The notes beneath the pieces were generated by a model. That model did no database searches. It was not told the origin of the DNA and saw only the letters and a list, made by a program, of their open reading frames with translations. Made by a program: the position numbers and the translations under genes. From contig NC_087062.1 in assembly GCF_963678635.1 (NCBI RefSeq), positions 41,678,395 through 41,742,394 of the forward strand: a DNA stretch of 64,000 bases. Reading direction: 5' to 3'. This document shows positions 57,864 to 64,000 of this stretch, in pieces; positions within the stretch are counted from its first letter, which is position 1; every line of letters begins with the position of its first letter. The DNA comes from Symsagittifera roscoffensis. Taxonomy: Eukaryota; Xenacoelomorpha; Acoela; Convolutidae.

Positions 57864-60800
57864 TCATCTCGTACTCTTCGCCTTGGAGGTACTGCATCCT
57901 GAAGTGCTAGATGCGGCAAACTGTCTCAACAGTTCCTCTTCATCATCGGAACTAATCACAATCTCCTCCCAAGCCTTCAGCTGTTCATAGGCTCGCATCC
58001 ATTCTCTCTGCTCCTGCAACCTCTTTGCTTGGTTGGGTAGTGCCTTCACCCTAGCTTCTCGGTTCAAGCAAAAGGAGTTGTGCAGGCTCAAGCTCACGTT
58101 CTTCGCCAGGTCTTCCTCTAGTATCGACTCCCTCGCTTTGGTATTGTCTCTAGACATCTTACCCACTCTTTTCCATCCTGTCGTGATCGCATTACGATGG
58201 GTTAGCAGGGGTCTCTTGAAAGCTTCCGGCCCAATTTCGGCCTGGAACTGTCGATACTCTTTTTGATGTTTTCTCATGTGATCTTTTGTTGTCATGTACA
58301 ACCAAGACGTCAGTGTCGCCCGAAACCATGGAAAGTACCTCAAGCGACTCCATACGTGCCTGACTTCCGTCGGTATGGCGAATACTTTGCACGCAGTCTC
58401 AAACAACTCGAGTCTCCTGCTGTAGTCTATCGCGTATATTGACTCAGCCGTTGGCGTCGTCGCCTCCCGATACTTCGTTATATTCTCTTCTATCCATCTC
58501 AGAGCTAACATCGTACTCACTACTAAGAGCGTCACCTTCTGCCGGTGATCCGGTAGTCCGATCGACCGAATCTCTTCCACATCCCACACCAGGCAAAGGT
58601 TCTTGTGATCTGGATACCACACCGTTTGTGCCAAACAGTGGCATGGGCATTCCCCATGAGAGATCTCAATGCTCCTGAGATTACGCTCCCCTGAGGCTTC
58701 CAAGAGAGGCTCAAGCTCCATCATTTTCTCGTGCATCGTGTCGTTATCCTCCAGGTTCGGAGTACTTCCCACAGGTTTCCCGATCACGTTTTGTCTCTCG
58801 TGATCGCTTGTGTTTTCTCTTTCCAACTTCAGAAGATCTTCTCCCCAGATTTCGCTTAAGTCATCTCCCAATTCTTTTGGTACTGTCCCTTTGATTTTTC
58901 TCAACAACTTGTGCGAGTGATGCGACATCCGAGCCAACCTCACGCACTTGGGCACTGAGAAGGCCTTGTCCACCAGTATTCTCTGGCCGGACGCTTCCAC
59001 CATCGCCATGTGTAGCGGGTAGTGACTTCCGCACAAGTTGGCCATCATTGACCCTATCAGCGATTTCGCGTTCAATGGCAAGCCATAAGTTTCGCTCATG
59101 GGAAATCCCATTTCCGCCTCAAGACCAACCTTCCAGCTCCGGATGTGTTTTTGAGTCACCTGCAACACCCCGGGCCATGATTCTACGCTCAACGCCGTCA
59201 CTAAATGATGTTCAGACTCCAGTCTCTCCAGTGCCTGCAGACCACACATTCTCGAGAAGAATCCGAGAGCTGTCGCTATATTCACCGTGGTTCTCGCGTA
59301 ACATTCCGCTATTATTTGCACTTCACTTTTCTCCCTTTCTGTGATGTCTTCGAACCAAGTGACCAGGTCTTCTTTTTGAAACGACAGTATTCTGACGCAT
59401 GACCGTCCATCGCAGATGTGCTCTCCGTTCCCACACGTCGAATCCAGACAGCTACCCGGCTCCAATTTCTTTGCTGACCCGGGGTCGCTCGTCCTTTCGC
59501 TTGGCTCTTGCATCTGGGGCGTGATTAGCTTATGTAGCACACTCAACTTCGCCAGATCTTCATCTTCCGTTGGTGCTAACCTCACTCGCTCGGTGGTTTC
59601 CTCGATTAGACTCGCATGGGGATGTGGACACCAGGAGGGTCTTAGTAGCTTCCATATCACTCCCAAGTTCGTGGTTAACAAGCCATTTCCACCGCCCATG
59701 CTCACTTCAACTCTCTTGTTTGAGCGCGGTATGCTTATCACCTCTGGTGTTTTCTCAAGAATCAGGCCCAGGCTCGGCCCCTCTTTTTCCACCGCGTCTA
59801 TTTCCATTATTCTTTCTGTCCAAAACTTCAGTAGCTCCGCTACCTCATGGTTTCTGTGGGCTCCTCCAGCTTCCGAGTCTAAGAAGGGATTGTAGGCTAT
59901 TCCCATCACTCCAGACACATATTGGTATTCCCCCTTCTCACTGAGTCTCGAGTACTGTTCTGACGAGGCCAGGTTACGGTGAACATCATGTTCTTCCTCG
60001 AACTTCTTATTAGAGAACCTCCGTACCTCGTCCAGCTTTCGATGGTTCTCTAAGGATAGTCTGGAACCATCTTCTTTCTCTATTCCTGTACTCTGATATA
60101 CGTTCAAGATGATCGTTGAGACTCTTCTCTCCATGGTTTTACTTCCACTTGCTCTCTGGTGGCATGCCAGGATGGTGCTATCAGACATCATTGACATTAT
60201 CCATCTCAAGAAACATGTGGCATCTTTTCTTCTAGCCAGGCTCAAGCCTGAATTGTCCCTGGCCACGTGTTGCATCAGTGCCTGATACACCTCTAGCTTC
60301 TTGCTTCCCAACTTCAGCCTGTCATACGAGGTCAATGTCTCCAACTCTATTCCCACCAGACTCCAGGTGAACATTAATTGTCCCGCAGTTCTAACGAAGG
60401 GATTCGCCATTAGTGGCGGTGCTGATGAGGATGTTCTCATCGCCTCTTCAAAATGATCCTTCAACAAACTCTGCCAGGACCTCTTCAGATGACTTGCCAT
60501 CTCTATCTTATTAACCTCGGCTTTTTGCTGGGTGGCCCAATTGCGTCGCCTGCGAGCTATTCCACTGTCCAACTTCTTCAAGCAGTCCTCCATTTCCTTC
60601 AATGTTTCGAGGGCCACCCACCACGTCCGGGAAGTGTTCCTCGTCTTGTTCCTCTCCAATGGATCACTCGTCACTTGTTTGCCCATGTCCTGATGTGCCT
60701 TCGAGATCCATTCTTTGCCGATCTCCTTTTCCCCTACCTGTCCGTTCGTTGAACCTCTCTTCACGTTTACCTTCTGAGGCTTGAAGTCTTCTTCTGACGT

Positions 60801-63800
60801 CGAACTGGCGGAAACCTCTATTTCCTTTTCTACTTCAACTGGTTTCCTGAGCTCCGAGCTGTTCTTGTATGCCGCCCTCTTGCATCGAGCCAAAACGATG
60901 GGCGCCGTCTCTCTCAAGTTTCCTTCCGAAACAGCATCCACTGAAGGACTACCCCATCCTTCCACTTCTCTCTTCCTCTTGCGAGTCTTCACATCTCTGC
61001 TCGAGGGTGTTGTGGCTATCATCATTGATTCGACCTCTCCATCCACTCCTTCCAACTCTTGCCTCCCCCCTGCTCGAGCCTTAAGGATATTAGTACTTTT
61101 AATCATATTACTAGTCCCAACCTTATCCCTTTTTATATCATCAACCATTTTATCCACAGTTTTTTGTTTCAGAGTAGAGCTGTCCTCACATTTCTCTTTT
61201 CTAGTCTTCGATCGTGCGTTCCTCAGCTCCACTAGCTTGTTCAGCAGCTCTTTTCTTGCTTTCTCATCCAGGCCCGTTCCTATCAGGAGCGGTTCCCCGA
61301 ATCTCACTACTGCGTCCCACAGTTCCTTCTTGAACTTGTCCAGCGTCGTCTCGCTGCCCACTTCTTGATTGAATTCTTCCAAGAACTCCTGCCAAGCATC
61401 GTCCTTCAGTGATCCCAGGAATATGTCCCTGTTCCCTTCGAAAGTGTTCTTTTCCCTTTCCTCCGAGCTCAAGAGTATCATCCCCATATTGAAGGTCTCA
61501 CTTGCCAATGGCAATTCCAGATCCTTCCGGGGAGACGGAATCAGGGGTGGTGTGGCAGTATCTGCCCAATTCTCCTCGCTCAAGTCTTTCAACAGCTCTT
61601 GAGTGGTGAGCTCCTCCCCTGATGGCCCTGGTTCAGGCGTATTCCCCACTTCCATGTCTTCACCGGCTTCACTGAGAGTTTCATCCATACTCTCCTCTTC
61701 TGACTCATGTCTCCTTCTCTCGAGAATTTTCTTAAATCGGTCCTCGACGGGTCCGCTCCTCTTGTCTCCAGGTGTGTCCACGGACAGTGGTGATGGTGTC
61801 GTGGAATCCAGCTTTTTGTATTCCGTCAGTGCTACATGCAGTTGACCTGCTGCATCTAGTTCTGTTCCTTCCTGTCTTATTTCCACCTGTTCCAAGCCAT
61901 AGGGCGCCTTATATTTTCTCGTGGCAAATTTCATGTCGTCCACCAGTGCGACGTGCCCCTCCATCACGATCATCCTGCCATCATCCCATATGGGTAACAT
62001 GTTCTCAAGTCCCTCCTTCTCAAGAGTTCTCAAGACCTTCCGCACCTCATACCCTGGGGGCTGCGAACCTCTACTCTTTTTCGCTTGCGTCGTCCACGAA
62101 TTTACCTTCATCTCGCTGGTATGGAAGTAGACCGCCGCCGTGTAGCCAATGAACAGGGGGTCCCAGCCATCAGTGAAATCCTTCTGCATTTCCTCCGTCG
62201 TCATCCTCGCCATTATGGAGGGAACTACCAAGGGACTATTCATTCCTAAGGTCATCCTCCTGACTATTGGGAACTCAGGCATGGTGGCCGGGAGGATTTC
62301 TTTCTCCATTATGGTCTCCAGCTCCCTCTTCACCAGTGCGAAGCATTCCTTCCAGGCAGGAATTCTCAAGATTTCTCGTCCGTCCGCCGTCAATGGGTTC
62401 AAGTTCCAGAATTTGGGATACATTTCAATGGGACCCTCTCGCTTGCCTCCCATTCTACATTGCATTTGCCCCCTGAAGTTGTACACTATCAGCTCGGCAT
62501 CTTTCACCTTTCCAAAGAGTATCGTGTTGCTCATTCGCCCTCTGAGCACCTCCTGCTGACACCAATTTAACGCCGTCCCATCCAGTATACTGATAAGGCT
62601 CAAGTGCGTTACAGAGTGACGATACGTTGTCACCAGGGGATCTGGGAACGCGTACGTCACTGCTGGACCATAAATGCAGGTCACCACCTCCTCTAGGCCC
62701 CGGATTATCCCCATTGGGTCCGACCTCATTGCCAGGCATAGGTCCGTCAGCAGAGGCATCCCTCTGTTCGTCTTCTTCCATTCTTCTCTCGAAGTTGGAT
62801 TCTCATCTTCACCCGTCATGTGCCGATTTTGCATCATGAGGTATTGCACTAGCAACGTCTTCAATCCTGCTGCACACTTGTAGGAGCTGGTTTCAATGCT
62901 CGTGTGGACTCTCCCCATAGACAGAGGCTCTCCATATTCCATTAATCGATGAAACGACACCAATTCCCCATGGGTCAAGAGCACTAGTGCCAGGTACCCA
63001 TCAACTCGAAGTGTCTCCACTCCCCGACTAAACATGTATGCTGGACCCATGTTGAACAAGTATCTGGGGTAGACCAAATACAGGGCCAAGAGCAGGCTGA
63101 TGGGCATGCCCAGTATCTCCTGCACGAAGGCTCCAAAGATAGTCGCCGTGGTACCGAATACTCCTGCCAAGAATTCCTTCTCCCAGCAAGGACTCAAGAA
63201 CTTGAGAATCTCGTAATCCCTCCGAGTCTTCAATTCGCCTTTGGCGTGCTCTCTCCAGAACCCTGCGATCGTCACTTCATTGGCGGCCGAGACAAATCTA
63301 GCCACCGTCATGTCTCTTACTTCGGCCAGCTCCAGTTGCTTCTCTAGGAAACTCCAGACTTGCTTCACGAGGAGTGGTGCTTCCTCCCTTGTCTTATTCG
63401 TGGCGTTCTCCAGCCTTGGTGTCAAAAATGGCCACCAGCCATTCTCTTGAGTCAAACGATATTTCAACGATCCTAATTGCTTTTCCGTCTCGGCCACATT
63501 TCTTCTCTCGTTACTGGGACCTCTAGACTTGCTGGTGGAGTTCGTGATCTTCACATCCATACTCCGAAACCACAGGCTGGCCGTTAATTTGCTTATCGCC
63601 AGGTGATCGTCCCCGATGACTGGGCTGAACTTGAGCTGCCTGGCAAAGTTCGATATCTCTAGCAAGAGCACCTCGTCTAATACGATCAGGATGTCGGCTT
63701 GTCCATAAAAGCCCCTCAGTGCATGAGATATATCCGCCCATGCCGCCGCCAATTCTGACTTGCGAAGCCTCAGGTTCGATGGCTCCAACTCCCGATTGGG

Positions 63801-64000
63801 GGCTGCCATTAGAATCCGCCATTCACTCCCTTCTGCTATCAGGATCAAGACCGCGTACACGAACTGTAGGGCGGGTGGCATATTCGCGTATCCAGGGGAT
63901 GTGGTAAACACCACCTTCGTCTTGGACCCGAATCTCGAGACAACATTCTCTTGCACTTCATTCATCGCCGCAAACAACGCTTGAATGGCTTCCCATATCT
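57864..64000 (-). CDS. Giant uncharacterised ORF, at least 2044 codons, open at right edge
   Basis: I do not recognise this protein. The frame has no stop from 64000 to TGA at 57864; the codons before the first possible start (IWEAIQAL) are open, so the N-terminus lies outside. Numbering from TTG at 63977: residues 20-140 alternate strands and helices (KVVFTTSPGY, WRILMAAPN, KSELAAAWADISHALRGF, ADILIVLDEVLLLE, GDDHLAISKLTASLW), weakly like the end of an SGNH hydrolase. Residues 269-305 are hydrophobic. Residues 720-1120 form a charged, Ser-rich linker with KTRKRKREVE (997-1006), a likely nuclear signal. Cys clusters lie at 1510-1527 (C-x4-C-x6-C-x4-C) and 1777-1795. The C-terminus has EIVISSDDEEELL (2005-2017), a SUMO-interaction-like motif. 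GC content is far above its surroundings, and there are no introns. No RT, transposase, helicase or polymerase motif is visible. Most likely part of a large mobile element or integrated parasite. Confidence 0.75.
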   Translation of the reverse strand, partial: IWEAIQALFAAMNEVQENVVSRFGSKTKVVFTTSPGYANMPPALQFVYAVLILIAEGSEWRILMAAPNRELEPSNLRLRKSELAAAWADISHALRGFYGQADILIVLDEVLLLEISNFARQLKFSPVIGDDHLAISKLTASLWFRSMDVKITNSTSKSRGPSNERRNVAETEKQLGSLKYRLTQENGWWPFLTPRLENATNKTREEAPLLVKQVWSFLEKQLELAEVRDMTVARFVSAANEVTIAGFWREHAKGELKTRRDYEILKFLSPCWEKEFLAGVFGTTATIFGAFVQEILGMPISLLLALYLVYPRYLFNMGPAYMFSRGVETLRVDGYLALVLLTHGELVSFHRLMEYGEPLSMGRVHTSIETSSYKCAAGLKTLLVQYLMMQNRHMTGEDENPTSREEWKKTNRGMPLLTDLCLAMRSDPMGIIRGLEEVVTCIYGPAVTYAFPDPLVTTYRHSVTHLSLISILDGTALNWCQQEVLRGRMSNTILFGKVKDAELIVYNFRGQMQCRMGGKREGPIEMYPKFWNLNPLTADGREILRIPAWKECFALVKRELETIMEKEILPATMPEFPIVRRMTLGMNSPLVVPSIMARMTTEEMQKDFTDGWDPLFIGYTAAVYFHTSEMKVNSWTTQAKKSRGSQPPGYEVRKVLRTLEKEGLENMLPIWDDGRMIVMEGHVALVDDMKFATRKYKAPYGLEQVEIRQEGTELDAAGQLHVALTEYKKLDSTTPSPLSVDTPGDKRSGPVEDRFKKILERRRHESEEESMDETLSEAGEDMEVGNTPEPGPSGEELTTQELLKDLSEENWADTATPPLIPSPRKDLELPLASETFNMGMILLSSEEREKNTFEGNRDIFLGSLKDDAWQEFLEEFNQEVGSETTLDKFKKELWDAVVRFGEPLLIGTGLDEKARKELLNKLVELRNARSKTRKEKCEDSSTLKQKTVDKMVDDIKRDKVGTSNMIKSTNILKARAGGRQELEGVDGEVESMMIATTPSSRDVKTRKRKREVEGWGSPSVDAVSEGNLRETAPIVLARCKRAAYKNSSELRKPVEVEKEIEVSASSTSEEDFKPQKVNVKRGSTNGQVGEKEIGKEWISKAHQDMGKQVTSDPLERNKTRNTSRTWWVALETLKEMEDCLKKLDSGIARRRRNWATQQKAEVNKIEMASHLKRSWQSLLKDHFEEAMRTSSSAPPLMANPFVRTAGQLMFTWSLVGIELETLTSYDRLKLGSKKLEVYQALMQHVARDNSGLSLARRKDATCFLRWIMSMMSDSTILACHQRASGSKTMERRVSTIILNVYQSTGIEKEDGSRLSLENHRKLDEVRRFSNKKFEEEHDVHRNLASSEQYSRLSEKGEYQYVSGVMGIAYNPFLDSEAGGAHRNHEVAELLKFWTERIMEIDAVEKEGPSLGLILEKTPEVISIPRSNKRVEVSMGGGNGLLTTNLGVIWKLLRPSWCPHPHASLIEETTERVRLAPTEDEDLAKLSVLHKLITPQMQEPSERTSDPGSAKKLEPGSCLDSTCGNGEHICDGRSCVRILSFQKEDLVTWFEDITEREKSEVQIIAECYARTTVNIATALGFFSRMCGLQALERLESEHHLVTALSVESWPGVLQVTQKHIRSWKVGLEAEMGFPMSETYGLPLNAKSLIGSMMANLCGSHYPLHMAMVEASGQRILVDKAFSVPKCVRLARMSHHSHKLLRKIKGTVPKELGDDLSEIWGEDLLKLERENTSDHERQNVIGKPVGSTPNLEDNDTMHEKMMELEPLLEASGERNLRSIEISHGECPCHCLAQTVWYPDHKNLCLVWDVEEIRSIGLPDHRQKVTLLVVSTMLALRWIEENITKYREATTPTAESIYAIDYSRRLELFETACKVFAIPTEVRHVWSRLRYFPWFRATLTSWLYMTTKDHMRKHQKEYRQFQAEIGPEAFKRPLLTHRNAITTGWKRVGKMSRDNTKARESILEEDLAKNVSLSLHNSFCLNREARVKALPNQAKRLQEQREWMRAYEQLKAWEEIVISSDDEEELLRQFAASSTSGCSTSKAKSTR

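Noticed and set aside
57925..57960. SDD near the C-terminus of the giant ORF as a bunyavirus-type polymerase motif
   Set aside because: It sits in an acidic, probably disordered tail (SSDDEEELL) a few residues from the protein end, with no polymerase domain before it.
60781..61368. Long plus-strand frames opposite the giant ORF (e.g. 60781-61368, 61772-62152)
   Set aside because: Shadows of the minus-strand coding sequence: Ser/Pro/Leu-rich, no recognisable content, explained by codon bias.
63600..63620. GDD in the giant ORF as an RNA-dependent RNA polymerase motif C
   Set aside because: No motif A or B with the right spacing on either side, and the residues around it look like the start of a helix. 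One tripeptide in 2000 residues is expected by chance.

Overview
The window comes from an animal genome, most likely an AT-rich invertebrate. It holds two conserved metazoan genes broken into many short exons by GT-AG introns. The surrounding DNA is visibly about one-third GC and full of dispersed repeats, and there is one 200-base assembly gap (51009-51208). The phylum cannot be settled from the sequence alone.

Host genes. Both lie on the minus strand. (1) A HIP1/HIP1R/Sla2-family clathrin and actin adaptor starts at 17630 and runs off the left edge. Fifteen exons are resolved with consistent phases: an N-terminal ANTH domain, a proline-rich linker, a coiled coil, and the start of the region before the actin-binding module. 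(2) A DENND4 (Drosophila Crag-like) Rab guanine-nucleotide exchange factor runs from 56212 to 26810 in 18 exons. It has an N-terminal MABP-type region, DENN modules, a PPR-like helical hairpin, a variable Ser-rich middle, a Cys-containing motif and the conserved C-terminus. Both proteins act in membrane traffic: HIP1 in clathrin endocytosis at PIP2 membranes, DENND4 in activating Rab10-type GTPases.

Mobile DNA. Intron 11 of HIP1 (1232-10547) holds a nearly intact APE-type LINE (3240-6480, 994-codon ORF with C-terminal zinc fingers) and a decayed BEL/Pao retrotransposon (about 6500-9870). Intron 2 of DENND4 (46400-55647) holds a CR1/Daphne-like LINE with an RRM-like ORF1, an APE and an RT, carrying a few frameshifts (about 46980-50960). 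A decayed hAT-like transposase lies between the genes (23920-25087). Many short non-autonomous families also occur: a tRNA-promoter-bearing repeat, a roughly 450-bp family always in plus orientation, a roughly 520-bp family with a terminal GC hairpin, two MITEs, elements with internal tandem repeats, a three-unit 192-bp tandem repeat, and a roughly 33-unit 63-bp minisatellite.

The most unusual object is at the right edge. It is a GC-balanced, intronless minus-strand reading frame of at least 2044 codons (57864-64000, open at the window edge) with no family I can recognise. Its stop codon is followed within about 50 bases by a 12-bp RNA stem-loop sitting exactly where the base composition falls back to AT-rich host DNA. 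This looks like the 3' end of a large mobile element or integrated genetic parasite whose 5' part lies outside the window.
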